Source: Antedon mediterranea (Eukaryota > Echinodermata > Crinoidea > Comatulida > Antedonidae). Taken from it: a stretch of 64,000 bases of DNA. Positions 1-11,880 of the stretch are shown here, one piece after another. The stretch covers positions 3,787,001-3,851,000 of the forward strand of contig NC_092673.1 of NCBI RefSeq assembly GCF_964355755.1, written 5' to 3'. The notes beneath the pieces were generated by a model. The model ran no database searches and had not been told where the DNA came from. It worked only from the letters and a program-made list of their open reading frames with translations. The number at the start of each line of letters is the position of its first letter. The first letter of the stretch is position 1. The position numbers were made by a program, and so were the translations under genes.

Positions 1-7
1 ATTACAG

Positions 8-3000
8 TAAAACTTTTTAAAGGAACAAGAGAGGCCGCTATGGATTCGGCGTTCTTGGTGATTGCGTCTTCGCTCGGCAAGCAGAGTGCACAGAAACTAC
101 ACACAGACTTGGTCATGTTTGATCCAAGGGAATATGTGGAGAAGCTGGTTTGTGTGTTATTTATTATTAATACAGTTTAGCATCATATTACCATGGTAAC
201 ATGATGATTGGTTTGATTCATTTTGTGTCCCAGGCAGACCCGACTCAAGATCCTGTATCTTTCTGGGATTCTGCCTTCTTCCTTTTCCCCCTCAGAATCA
301 TTGTTATTTGTATATTATTTCTTCTTTATTCCATTATTGTTAAAATCTTAAAAAGTAGTATACAAATGTTATTTTAAATTAAAATGGTTATTATTATTAT
401 TATTAGGTTATATGCATTATCATGCATATAACCTCTTGATTCTGTCAAAATCTTTATTTATTTATTTATTCTTTCCTTAGCACTATTTTGTCCGTGAATT
501 ATCTTGATATCAGTTTCATCTATCTAAGTCAATTTTTCAGAGTATATTCCTTATGGCCAGGAATCGATGTGGTTATATTTTCACGATGCGTAATCAAAAA
601 TTACGCGGTCTACGCGCGATTTTACGAAATCACGTTTGTAATCATATCTTCACAAGCATGAATCACAATTAAACAAAATTTGGTACTCATAAATTTCAGG
701 TCATATTTCATCATATGGCAATACAATTACGTGCGTAGCGCATATAACGCTTGCGTACGCGCGCTTAAAATGTTCAAAATTGTCAAAATTTATTTTCGAT
801 GAAATTAGAGTACGTTTCAGGCAATTTTAAGCGTTTAAAAAATTGCCATGAGTGCGCAGATTTTTGCACGCGCACTGCGCGTTATACGTTAATGCGCACT
901 CTTTTTGTCCGATTTCGGTTGTACAACCTTTCTTTAATAATATCATCATATTTTATTCACTTTTCAACGCGTAATTGCCTTATACGAGCACGTCAAAAGT
1001 GACAGGCTACGCACGTGTAAGTTAACAAAATGGTGAAAATATGCTAAATTTTAAAATTAATATAGATCGTCAGAATGCTCGGGAACACATATTTTTTATT
1101 TAATTTTCTTGAAGTGTATGTATCTTATGTATGATTTATTATTAAACTAAGGGAACAAAAGTTGATTAAGCCATAATTAATTGCATATTAAATTAAAAAA
1201 AATTCATTTCGACAATCAAACAAATTATGACATTTTCTTAGGCCAAAATAACAAACTTAACATTAACTTTCTTCCTTCAAAAGTTCATATATTAAAGTTA
1301 AAAGTATATAGTTTGACAGTGCATCATTTTTGTACATTTTTAGAGATGTCATCATAGTAAAAAATTATAATTCATTGCGGTATGTAATAATCTATCTGCA
1401 CCAAAGTGGTTACTGCATAGTAAATACACGGAGGAATTTTTCTACAATTTTTAGTCAGTTTTGTATGGCTCGGTGGTGTGTGCTCGTGTCTATGGCACTC
1501 AAGGTACCGAGATCGAGTCTCACCTTGGGAAACGAAATAAATTTTTTTTTTTATTATCCGTATTGTTTGTTCAAATTTATTTCTTAGTGTATATATTATA
1601 CACATGATTTATAATGAAATCTAGATAAAAAATAACTTATGTCTTTATTATTATGTAACAGCAAATGTGGTTTATGACATTATACGCAGAGGGATCTTTG
1701 ATCGGATTGTGATACCGGCTATTGTATTCGCGTTAGCAAGGTCCTATCATATATTATATATTATTTAAAGAATCTGAGAAAATCAATGAATCAAAATATC
1801 TTTTAAAAATAAATTATCTTTATTTTAATTATCAATGCATATAACCTATAATTCGTCATAGTGACGAATTAAATCTAGTTATTATTTATTTCCTTTATTG
1901 CATCAAGTAAGCAGTGATGAAGTTGACATAAATATAATAGTAAATATGTAAACACATAGTATAACACAGTCCAAACAAGTAATACTAAAATATATCATAG
2001 TCCACAAATTAGTCTTTCAATGGCCATCATAGTACATCCAGTAACACAAACCAATAGAGGTTCACAATTTGCTTATCATAACTCAGTTACTGATCATTCA
2101 CCAATCATTGAAAACTCCGTGGAAAGTAATGAAGTTTTTTGTGCGTTGTGTCCGGACTTTGGGGAGGGTGAACGATCTAACGCGTCGGAGCTGATGGTTG
2201 TGTGTGGGAGGTTTAGGTTTGGTGCTCAACTATTTACAGTAATACTTAAAACTAATTCAAAATGTGAAGTAACAGGCTTACATTATTCTGTTTTATCATT
2301 ATTGAAACACTTTTTTATCTCTTGGTTTTATACTGATTATTATATCAAACTTTATTTTCTATTTTTTATTTAGAAAACATATTTAAGTGGACGTTCATTG
2401 GAAAATACAGAAAATAGAAACATAACCGTTGAAGCGTGGAGAAATCTGGGAAAGGAGGCAAGGTTGCACTTCAGGAAAGCCCCAGCATCTCATTCATTGT
2501 AAGCTTTGAACACTTTTTGAATAAGGCCTATCATACCACTACAAGTATTTATATCTAAATTAATTGTAAAATGATATAAATGTTATTCAAATATAGTACA
2601 GTCAACCAGTGTGGCCAGCGATGGAAATTAAATTATGCTAGGTGGCAGCACAAAATTATGTCAGATTATGCTAGGCACGTTGACGGCCAAAATAGCACAA
2701 AAACAATGTAGTAGATGGCGGTGTACTAGATGCCAGATAGGTCAAAATTATGCCAGATTTGGCCACTATGCAGTCAACTCTCTCAATACCAGAAACTCTC
2801 TAATAGCAAATAGTCCAAAATTCCTGTTTACCTTTAAAAACACAATTTCCAAATACCAGATTTTACAGAAAACCAGACATATTTGGCCAGCCCAAAGGTG
2901 TCCGGTGTTGGGAGAGTTGACTGTAGACAGTTTATTGTAATATTTTAATTCTAGGTTGGGATCTTTTGGACATGATCAACCAAAGAAAGATAGACAGATC

Positions 3001-4609
3001 ATTCGAAAGAAAGACAAGGAAATAGTGCCTACAGCAGTACCAAAGCAGGTGAGTAAGCTAGTATGCACTGGCAAACAAGTCTGCCAAGAAACCTTTATTG
3101 TATTCCAGATAAAACAAGGCCAACAGCCATTAAGTCGCGTGCTACAATGCATAGTGATACCGGACCGACAGACAGACAGACAGACCGACCGACCGACATA
3201 GTGAACTATACTGACCGAAGTTACTGAACATGTTTAAAAATGTTGAAATGTTTAAAAACATTTATATTTTTTTAATTTACACGTGCGTAGCCTGTCACTT
3301 TTGACGTGCTCGTATAACGTAATTTCGAGTTGAAAAGTAAGTCAAGAAAACAGAAATCGGGCAAAAAGGGTGCGCAATAACATTTAACGCGCAGTGCGCG
3401 CGCAAAAATATGCGCACTCGTGGCAATTTTGTAAACGCTTAAAATTGCCTGAAACGTACTCTTATTTCATCGAAAATAAATTTTGAAAATTACATGCGCA
3501 TGCTACGCACGTAATTGTATTGCCATATGATGATTTATGCCCTGAAATTTATGAGTACCAAATTTTATTTAATTGTGATTCATGGTTGTGAAGATATGAT
3601 TACAAACGTGATTTCGTTAAATCGTGCGTAGACCGCGTAATTTTTTATTGCGCACCGTGAAAACATAACCACATTGATTCCTGGCCATAAGGAATATACT
3701 GTGAAAAATTGACCTAGTTAGATTAAACTGATATCAAGATAAGGTCAGAAAGCGATAAAACGCATAGTGATACAGGACCGACAGACAGACCGACCAACCG
3801 ACCGACGTAGTGAACTATAGAGTCGCTTCCACGCGACTAAAAACGGCAGAAAACAAGTTTTCAAAAGTCTACACTACCTTTGTCCGAGTTTTAAACAAAT
3901 TTAGACTTTTCTTACTCATTTTTGTTTTTTAACACCTTACCATCAATGGCGTAACGGCTATGTGTTCTCACTGGCTAAACTCAGGGCCACAGAGCATGAT
4001 CAGTCTAATGCAACTACCCAGTTTTAGAGTGCTCCTTGGTAGTGCTAAACCAGGAGCCTTTGCCCTTTGCATTACGCCACTGTTTTTTTAACTTTTCAAA
4101 TATATATATGATGCAATGGGTGATAACCAAAGCAACATTGAAGAAATTAAAATATGCTTTTTAATAGAAGAAACCTACCATTAATTAATTAATATTTAAT
4201 TTAGTTAACCTCAGTGGTACAGAGCCATCAGGAGGTAACAACAGAAGAAGTTGGAAAAATAATGGCTATTTTGCAGCAATATACAAACTGTAGTGAAGGC
4301 TCTGAAGGTAATTATATACTGCTCAGAAATATAGAGATCTTTGACAACTGTTTTTGTTCAGGTTTTGATTTAAACTGTCTACACTATCAAACTAGTTTGA
4401 CAAAAAAAGTGTAACATGCCCAAATATGATAGTGATATGCACAAATATGGTAGTGATATGACATAATCATGTCCATATATGGGCATATCACATTTATTTG
4501 TCACAGAAAGTTTGATAGTGTAGACAGAGCTTAATAACAAATTTGAATTAAATAAACTAGTTTTTTTTTCAGGAAACGTAACAAACTATGCTGTACTCTA
4601 GGTGCTACT

Positions 4610-4641
<32 letters not shown>

Positions 4642-6941
4642 CATTTTTTTTTTATTCATTTCAAAAAATACAACCATAACACAAATCACTTAAATATAAA
4701 GTAATAGGTGCTACTTCTTGACAGTGTCCAATTGAGTAACTATTCCATTCCTAAATAATAATATCTCTTTGTTTCCTTTCTCTTACAGTTGACCCAGTCA
4801 GTTTCTTTGAGTTTGTTATTAACCCGCAATCATTTGGACAAACGATCGAGAACATTTTTTATGTTTCATTTTTAGTAAAGGTAATAATTACAAACATAAA
4901 ACATTTATTGTCTATACCAATCACCAAGCACTGTAGTGCTAGTAACATGTTAGCCACGAGGAGAATACCCTTTTTTTACGAGCATGTCCACAAGTGCGTC
5001 TATGGTTTTAGAATAAGAGTTTTTAACAGTGAAAATGATCTTGTTAGATGTACTACGAACTATCTGTTACGATCAATATACAATATGTTTGAAATTATTT
5101 CAGAAATAATTATGACAACACAAATTGATCTTTTATCCATTTCAGGATGGGCATGTTAAGGTTGAACTCGACGGGGATGGCCTTCCTGTAATTTTTCCAT
5201 GCGAGCCTTATAAAGAAGGCCAGAGCAGGCAGGCTGTGGGAAAAAAACAATTTATGTTCTCTTTGACTATGGAGAAATGGCGGGTAGGTTAAACAATTAA
5301 CGCTTGGTTCCCATTAGGATGCAACTGTTAAATGTTACATTTCTTTTAAGTATTACATGTAAAAAATGTAATCATATTCAAACTTAAAGATGTATTGTCA
5401 CCTGAAAAAATAATTTTTACAAATTTTTTTGTTGAATATGCCATTTTAATGTCACATAATAGTTATCCACTTTGACCAAAACTTGGATTTTAAAACAATT
5501 ATTTACCTGAAAAAAAATGTAATTTAAAGCAAACAATTCTAGTGATTAACTTTATTAAAATTACAAACATACCTATTCAAAGTCTGAGTTAAATAATCTT
5601 CATTTTTCATATTTTTGGGTGACAATACATTTTTAATAGATTAGGTCCTTTACAGACCCAAAGCAGGTACATGGCCTACCAGATAAACAACAAGGGCTGA
5701 TGTGTACATTGAACCTCCAATTTGAAGTCTTTAACAATTTGACTGCCAAACACAAAGATCTTCGTGTTTGGAAACACAACGCTTGACTGCCAAACACAAA
5801 GATCTTCGTGTTTCGTGTTTTTTTACGAAATCCGGTAGATAGGTTAATTGTTGGTATATACTATAAATATGGACACTATATTCGGTCTGGACCGTCAATA
5901 TTTTACTATTTGAAAGTAACTAATCTGGTTACGAACGACTGTCAAAATGGTACCAGTCAAAATAACATACACCGCGCATCACAGTAGGTGCGTAGAGCGA
6001 TGGCTTGGCGCATTGTGTATCGGTCGCGCGCTAGCTATGCCGCCGAAGCATTACAAAGGTTTTTGTGGATTGGCATGTTTGTTTGTTATCTGAATAAAAA
6101 ATAATGGAGTCATTTTCAATATGAAGTATTTAATTTTATCATTGTATATATACCCTAATTGTTTTGGTGTTTCACTGTAAGTGACCGAGTTTCACACAAC
6201 AAACTTGTTTAGAAATGGTATGGATATTATCATCAGTTTACTAGGCCTAGTCCTAGTCGTAAAACGGTTCCGGATCAACATTACGCCTGGTTAACTGGGC
6301 CTGGTGTCCTTACTATATGGCAGTTTCTAACTGGAAAAACCTCTGGCAGTCAAAGTGTTAATCGAGAAGACCTAGTCTGTTTAAGTAAAACCTTGAACCT
6401 CTGATAATTGTATGGCTACAGTTCGCGGCACTCTGCCTTACTCACTCGGCCACTTATAGATGCATATAATCTTGATTGTTATTATTATTTTCTTTTCAGG
6501 AAATAATTGAGGTTATGGGTTTGGAGGAGCCTCTCATACCTACACGGGGTAAGAACCATTATGCATTAATTGTTAGGTTAATTCAATATTTATTTGTTAT
6601 CATAACTGAGCATTATTTGTTTTAATTGAAATTGCATGCACGAGTGAATTTTCTAGTAATCTCTATTTTTGTTTAATTTAAAATGTTTGTTTTACCCAAT
6701 AGTGGTTTTTTAGCAAAAATGAATTAACATTTTATACTGTGCTCGGGTAACATAACAATATTTGTTTAGGCCTTATTATAACAATGCTGTTTTTAATGTA
6801 AAGATCTTTCTACACTATCAAACTTTATGTGACAAATCACTGATGATGATGTCATATCACTAACTGTTTTTATGAACCATCTACTTGTGAGAAAATGAAC
6901 TTAAATAACAATCAGTATTTTTTTATATTACAGATGAATGA
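8..6941 (+). CDS. NSMCE4A: NSMCE4A / NSE4, SMC5/6 complex kleisin subunit (3' exons; 5' end outside window)
   Basis: Eight exons with consensus AG/GT borders and matching phases: 8-147, 2374-2498, 2955-3048, 4205-4307, 4789-4880, 5146-5283, 6500-6548, 6934-6941 (stop TGA 6939-6941). The first visible exon follows a splice acceptor, so the N-terminal coding part lies to the left. Seen: an N-terminal-half segment with [20 protein letters not shown] and [12 protein letters not shown], then the C-terminal Nse4 domain ([49 protein letters not shown]). The conserved [19 protein letters not shown] block is diagnostic. Known: NSE4 is the kleisin that bridges the SMC5 and SMC6 heads and binds NSE1/NSE3; the complex acts in the nucleus in DNA repair and restraint of extrachromosomal DNA. 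The last exon adds only two residues after PTR. The poly(A) site is not clear. Introns are filled with repeats listed separately. Confidence 0.93.
500..1022 (+). repeat. Interspersed repeat, copy A
   Basis: About 520 bp with unusual CG-containing blocks (ACGCGGTCTACGCGCGATTT, CTACGCACGTG). An inverted copy lies at 3277-3742. Intron 1 (as numbered here) of NSMCE4A. Confidence 0.92.
1465..1560 (+). mobile_element. Possible tRNA-like SINE
   Basis: TGGCTCGGTGGTGTGTGCTC and GAGATCGAGTCTC resemble A and B boxes, followed by a T-rich end. Weak. Confidence 0.35.
2771..2923. mobile_element. F9 MITE (CAGTCAACTCTC ends, pogo/Tigger-like)
   Basis: Ends CAGTCAACTCTCTCAATACC and GTTGGGAGAGTTGACTG followed by TA. 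Confidence 0.82.
3150..3212 (+). repeat. CGACAGAC-tail fragment of the 3277-3845 repeat
   Basis: CATAGTGATACCGGACCGAC with repeated CAGA/CCGAC units and ATAGTGAACTATA, as at 3758-3825. Confidence 0.8.
3277..3845 (-). repeat. Interspersed repeat, inverted copy B, with a CGACAGAC tail
   Basis: Complement of copy A (CACGTGCGTAGCCTGTCACT, ATTGTATTGCCATATGATGA, CCTGGCCATAAGGAATATAC), followed by ATAGTGATACAGGACCGACA, repeated CGAC units and GAGTCGCTTCCACGCGAC. The tail is also present alone at 3150-3212. Confidence 0.9.
4374..4531. mobile_element. F1 MITE (AGCTCTGTCTACACTATCAA ends)
   Basis: Inverted ends CTGTCTACACTATCAAACTA and TTGATAGTGTAGACAGAGCT flanked by TAA on both sides (4371-4373, 4532-4534). 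The left end has lost GCT. The interior carries the family's paired AAATATGGTAGTGATATG / CATATATGGGCACATCA stems. Intron 4 of NSMCE4A. Confidence 0.9.
4599..4719 (-). mobile_element. Short retroposon insertion with 15-bp target duplication and (T)30
   Basis: TAGGTGCTACTTCTT occurs at 4599-4613 and 4705-4719. Between them is a run of T continuous with the first copy (4612-4641), then about 60 bp. On the minus strand it reads ...GAAATGAATAAA followed by a poly(A) tail: a 5'-truncated LINE or processed insert made by target-primed reverse transcription. It lies about 70 bp upstream of NSMCE4A exon 4789-4880. Confidence 0.88.
5388..5632. mobile_element. F5 TTAA element (AGATGTATTGTCACC ends)
   Basis: TTAA at 5384-5387 and 5633-5636. 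Ends AGATGTATTGTCACCTGAAA and TTTTTGGGTGACAATACATT. A fragment of the same interior (TTATTGTCACATAATAGATA, ACCTGAAAAAATGTAATTTA) recurs at about 30390-30470. Confidence 0.85.
5641..6460 (-). mobile_element. tRNA-headed SINE (family S5), interrupted by F8
   Basis: Minus-strand head AGTGGCCGAGTGAGTAAGGC (A-box-like). The body CTAGGTC/GATGTGTAC... is shared with 31760-32045 and 63265-63520. The reading frame of the repeat resumes across the TTAA insert. Confidence 0.8.
5735..6357. mobile_element. F8 TTAA element (CAATTTGACTGCCA ends), inserted in a SINE
   Basis: TTAA at 5731-5734 and 6358-6361. Ends CAATTTGACTGCCA and TGGCAGTCAAAGTG. Near the left end the block TTGACTGCCAAACACAAAGA is repeated. 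Confidence 0.88.
6802..6862. mobile_element. F1 MITE, left-end fragment
   Basis: Starts after TAA with AGATCTTTCTACACTATCAA and TTTATGTGACAAATCACTG; the right half is missing. Confidence 0.8.
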
Positions 6942-7110
6942 GATGTACAAATGAACCATAAAAGAAATGTATATAGCTGCAATTTATATTATGCCAAATG
7001 CCTTGTTGCCTGTATAATCCGTCCTTTTTAAAACAACTCGAGAAATCTGAAATGCTGTCGATTTCAGAAGCATGTCAACTGCTTAATTAACTGCATATAT
7101 ATATACCTAG

Positions 7111-7286
7111 TTAACAGTCTGAAACCAGTGACCTGGTTAACAGTCAGAAATCAGTGACCTGGTTGACAGTCAGAAATCAGTGACCTGGTTGACAGTCAGA
7201 AACCAGTGACCTGGTTGACAGTCAGAAACCAGTGACCTGGTTTACAGTCAGAAACCAGTGACCTGGTTGACAGTCAGAAACCAGTA
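7111..7286. repeat. 26-bp tandem repeat, about 6.5 units
   Basis: Unit GACAGTCAGAAACCAGTGAC plus CTGGTT, with TTAACA/TTTACA variants at the first position. Intergenic, just downstream of NSMCE4A. Confidence 0.9.
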
Positions 7287-8040
7287 AAGGGTTAAAGGTC
7301 AGGGGGTAGTCTATATTGACTGATCAGGTAACATTTTGTACACAATTTGAGTAGTTGTTGGTAATGTATTGAGAGGATGTGATCGTGAAAACTTTTACAA
7401 TTATATATAATCGTTTATATTTAATCATTTAATTTTATATATTATATAAAATTATTACATTTTGTCTTTCAATAGGTATTTCTGTAATTAACATAGCTTT
7501 TAAATGGTTAGTCTAGCAAGTGCATGCCAATGTTTCTGCATGCCAATGTTTCTGCATGCCTTTTTCAATGTGTACATTCCACCGATGCATTATTGTTTTT
7601 AGTGTTTGTTTGTATGTATGTATGTATTTTTTTTTTAGTTGGTCTCTGGTATAATCTTCATGGCTTTGTATGCAAGAATATACAGTACATGTTTAAAAAA
7701 TCATTCTATATTTTTACGATGAAAGTAAATGAATTTATACCGGTTTAAAAGCTAGTAGTAGTGATTTATTTGAGTGTATAACATTCACAGCATCTCAATA
7801 CCAACAAACTCATTGATACAAATGTCGTCATTCGTGTTCGGTGCTAGTATTCTTCAAACTATCCTTTTTAAAATGATTTGTCAACTAGTTAGGTCTTTTT
7901 TATTTTTAATTACCAATGTTTTGTCTCAAGCATGTTTAATGGTATAGACACAATACATCTGTATAGGATTGATATAAGGTAATTCAACCAAAGACAAAAA
8001 TTAACCCAAGACAACTGAGCTATTCCAAATATCTGGTTTA

Positions 8041-8158
8041 AGGTTGGTTCCTGCAAGAAAAATGCAAGCGAGTTGACCAATCACAAGCAACAGTTTGGAT
8101 GATCCATTGTGGTGTGATTGGTCAACTTGCGTTGTTGAGTCCAAGTGGAAACCAAGCT
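8041..8158. mobile_element. F2 MITE (AGCTTGGTTCCCACTAG family), diverged
   Basis: TTA on both sides. Ends AGGTTGGTTCCTGCAAG and AAGTGGAAACCAAGCT, with the family's interior GTGATTGGTCAACTTGCGTT. Confidence 0.8.
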
Positions 8159-8204
8159 TTAGGAAAAGTTTCGTAACAATTAATTCATTGAGTTCTGTAA
8201 TACC

Positions 8205-8405
8205 AAGGCAATGTAACAGGACACTGAGTACAACTTGCCAAGATAGGAACTTGTAATCAGTCCTTATGTCTGGCTGCCAAAAATACCAACAATACTGTAC
8301 TATGTACATATTCTCCATGGCGTGTAGTGTCTGTTAAGTGGCGTGAAACTGATTATAATGCAGCCACAGATAAGCCCTTTGATCTCCAGAGCTGTTAGAT
8401 TGCCT
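8205..8405 (+). repeat. Interspersed repeat S4, copy 1
   Basis: ACAGGACACTGAG, TTGCCAAGATAGGAAC, GCAGCCACAGATAAGCCCTT shared with 29338-29515. Confidence 0.8.
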
Positions 8406-8761
8406 TGGTAATACAAAGTTTTTAATTGTATCTTTGTATAATCTGACTATAAAAATATTGTATAACACATACATTCAACCAAATAACTAAATACAGTTTT
8501 TTCATTTTTGTAAAATAAATGATTTCTAAACAAAGTTATATATTGTGTTTATTATTTCAGAAGGTTGATTTTAAATATCTTCATAATTTGAACTAAATTA
8601 ACTAAAATCAAGGTGGGGTCTGATTATTATTATTATTATTATTACCGCCTAATAAAGATGGGAGTCAGTAAAAGTATTATCCCTGGATGTACCTACATTT
8701 TTATGTATTATTGACAAATATATTCTGTGTCTTTACCACACTGCTGTGGATGACAAAATGT

Positions 8762-10292
8762 GGCGCTAGTTCCGTTTCGCACCTGTCGTTTATTTTGACT
8801 CAAAATTGGTCAAGTAACTTTATCGTGAGTACCACACCTTAGAATTAGGCCTCAAAAATATTTTTACGAAGGAGATCACACAAAAAGTAAAAAATAAATC
8901 CTTTAAAGACCCCTTCCCTGCAATTTTGGACGTTTTTTGGAAAATAATACATATATATCACTTAAAAAAACATTAAACCATGTCATTCCTTGTCTTAAAT
9001 GTACGTTTTATGGTAAATTATGATAAAAAGTGAGAAACAATGCACTACCTAAGTAGCTCGCGGCGATCGAACTCTCGTGGACGGTCTCAGGCCTAGCCTA
9101 GCTAGGCTTAGTTTTGTAGGCCTAGCTGGTAAACATCGGTAACGTACGAACATCGTACGCTAGCTATATACCTAGCCTGACGTTGTATAGTTGCTGCATT
9201 AATTATCTTTCTATTTTTGCCAGACTCCGTTGATACAAATTGGGGAACACCCGGTATTTTCGCTGAAAAGTTAGGAGTCTTCCATTTGTTTTGGCTTCAC
9301 GATCGATCGAAAAGTGGGCGAATTACAGGTGAAAAACAAAAATATCAATCCGCGCGCAATGCATTTTGGGATTTATAGCGGGCCGCTATAATTATTAAAA
9401 TCGATTTATTTTTCACATTTTTAACCGTTTAAAGACGAAAAAAGTTATCGCAATAGGACCATATAGTATTATTTTTACATTAAATATAGTTTGTGATCTT
9501 AAATTAGATCTAAAAAACGTAGGGAATGGGGCTTTAAATTGATGAATTTACAGACGTGTTTCTCGCACATCGGTTCGTGAATTTCGCATACTCTATGTTC
9601 AATGTTGTTGTTTCTATGGAGCGCCAAGAGAGCAATCATAATAGAGGGCTAAAAACTCAATAAATTGCGTATATTTAATGCATTTATTGGTGAAAATTAC
9701 GTTCAATTTTATCATATTTTGTCAATGTCTATGCAACAAAAATATTATTGTTGATACTATACATGTTTTTTGCAGGAAGTTTTAGGAATGAAAATCGACA
9801 AATTCATCATCATATTACATGTACTGTAGGGGTATACCTGATCTAAATAATATTCCTCTTAGTCTTAGTCTTACTCTTAGGTCTAGGGTTGGTTGCTATT
9901 TGAAAACAGCAAATTATTAGCAGTAAAATGTTACAGCATTTTTATTGACAAAATATATTAAAATTAAACGTGTATTTCAATAATAAATGCATTAAAAGAA
10001 GACGCATTCCACTGAGTTTTTAACCATCTATTGACATTGTTGTTGCTCTTTTGGCGCTCCATAGAAACGAAAATATTGAGCTTTGAGTATGCTAAATTCG
10101 CGAACGGTATGCGAGAAACATGTCTGTAAAATCATCAATTTAAGGATTTATTAGTTACTTTTTATGTGATTCTTCTTCATAAAAGTACTTATGAGGCCCA
10201 ATTTTAAGGTGTGGTATTCACGATAAGTTGCTTAATAATTTGGAGTCAAAAGGGAGTCGAAATAAAAACAGGTGCGAAACGGAACTAGCGCC
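8762..10292. mobile_element. Large foldback element with 8-bp target duplication
   Basis: The exact duplication CAAAATGT is at 8754-8761 and 10293-10300. Terminal inverted repeat starts GGCGCTAGTTCCGTTTCGCA; the complementary end is TGCGAAACGGAACTAGCGCC. The arms match over about 350 bp toward a centre near 9840, interrupted on the left by another element (8907-9533). An 8-bp duplication fits hAT, Merlin or P-type elements; no transposase is visible. Confidence 0.93.
8907..9533. mobile_element. F7 TTAA element nested in the foldback
   Basis: TTAA at 8903-8906 and 9534-9537. Ends AGACCCCTTCCCTGCA and TAGGGAATGGGGCT. The homologous position in the right arm of the host element lacks the insert. 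Confidence 0.92.
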
Positions 10293-10625
10293 CAAAATGT
10301 AGTGATATTTCAGAAAATTGTATAATAATGAGTGTACCACCATTATTGGGTAACAAGAGGGTTAAAATCAAAGATCACACACCCTCGTAAAATGTGGTTA
10401 TTTGGTTAGGAGATGTTATAGACGGCTTTTTGCTTAATATTCGTAAAAAGAACAACATTTTGGCACATGTAATGTGTCAGACCTACAGTATATGAACTGG
10501 AATCGTCAATTGAACTGAACTTTGCGGTAAATAACCATACTTACCAAACATAATGAATTACCTAACTTTCGCAAAAACTTTTTTAGCATAAAATAAAATT
10601 AGTTGGTACTACCATATTTGGTATA

Positions 10626-11880
10626 AGGCCAAATAAAAAAAAATACTTGTTAAGCGTCACACCCTCATAAATTTTCAGGGGCGGGGGGACGGTTTTTTTT
10701 TTTTTTTTTTACTTTTTATGGAGGAATATTTTTGCGCGATGGACGTTTTGGCCGACTTTTTTTTAGGACGAAACGTCAAACTTTTAAAATGCGAAACAGA
10801 ACAAAATTGACTATGTATGAAAATTGAGTTTTGTATTGTTTATATCCAGACGTAATTAAAACATTAAATTTAATTGCCACCGAGCGAAATTGTAGGCCCT
10901 AGGCTAATCCGTCCAAGCTGCCACCCCCGCCTCACTCATCGGCCATGGTCCGCCGTCTCTCGCTCGACTCATCTATCCAGGAAATTCCCTATCGCGAGAA
11001 GCATGATGTTGGTCTCAATAATAGTATACTAAATAGTGGGCTGATTTTGAAAACAGCTTACGGCATTTCTTAAGTGAATTTTTATTCAACGTATTCATTC
11101 TTCTTTGATGAATCCTTTGCCAATTGCTGTGTAAATCAGTATTTAAAGTTGTAATGCGAAAAGTGTGTGTAATTATTCCACAGGTAAACCAGGCATAAGA
11201 AAACCCATCGCCCAACAGGACCTCGTGGTGTGCCGATCTCGAGCGCGAGAACATCGTAAACAAAATTGGTAGAGTCCATTATGTATGGGGTGTTTCCTAT
11301 TTACGAACCTATAAAAAACGCGCTTCGACGACCACGGTGTAGGCAAAATATTTATTTCGTTAAATCCCTAAATTGATAATCGTGTATTCTGTAATCACGT
11401 GACTGATGATGTAATCCTCAGCGACGTACTAAATGCACATGATTTAATGTGTTGGGGAAAAAGCTTGCTGTTTACCACATTACATGATTCGCGGTGCTAT
11501 TCGCGTTTCCTTGACGTAAATCGGCGGCGTGTAAATATAATGAAACAATTGTTTTCACCAAATTGCCGTTGTCGACATAGGCCTAGAGCGATCGGTGGCT
11601 AGCTAGCGTGACTAAGCTAAGAAGTACGTATTTTTCAAAAAATTACACCAGCCTAGCAAACATTTGCTAGTTTTGAAATTTTCAACTAGCAATTATGAAG
11701 AATCTACTAGCAAAATGCTAGTTTGCTAGCGTGAATTTTGAGCCCTGCTCTGGAGCTAGGCCAGGCCGCTGAACTTTCCGTTGTATATGGGTAAAAAAAA
11801 AATAAAAATAAAAAGAGAGGCGGCTGGATAATCAGGAGCGGGCGCTGACGCTTAACAAGTATGTTTTTTTATTTGGCCTA
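10626..11880. mobile_element. 1.25-kb element with 34-bp inverted ends
   Basis: AGGCCAAATAAAAAAAAATA and CTTGTTAAGCGTCA at the left are matched by TGACGCTTAACAAGTATG and TTATTTGGCCT at the right. The interior is GC-richer than its surroundings; no protein recognised. Confidence 0.6.

Noticed and set aside
2020-2373. Upstream coding extension before exon 2374 of NSMCE4A
   Set aside because: A clear acceptor at 2373 matches the phase of the previous exon's donor at 147, and the upstream residues do not resemble NSE4.
8762-10292. Transposase gene inside the foldback element
   Set aside because: No frame over about 60 codons with any transposase motif is present; the element is non-autonomous.
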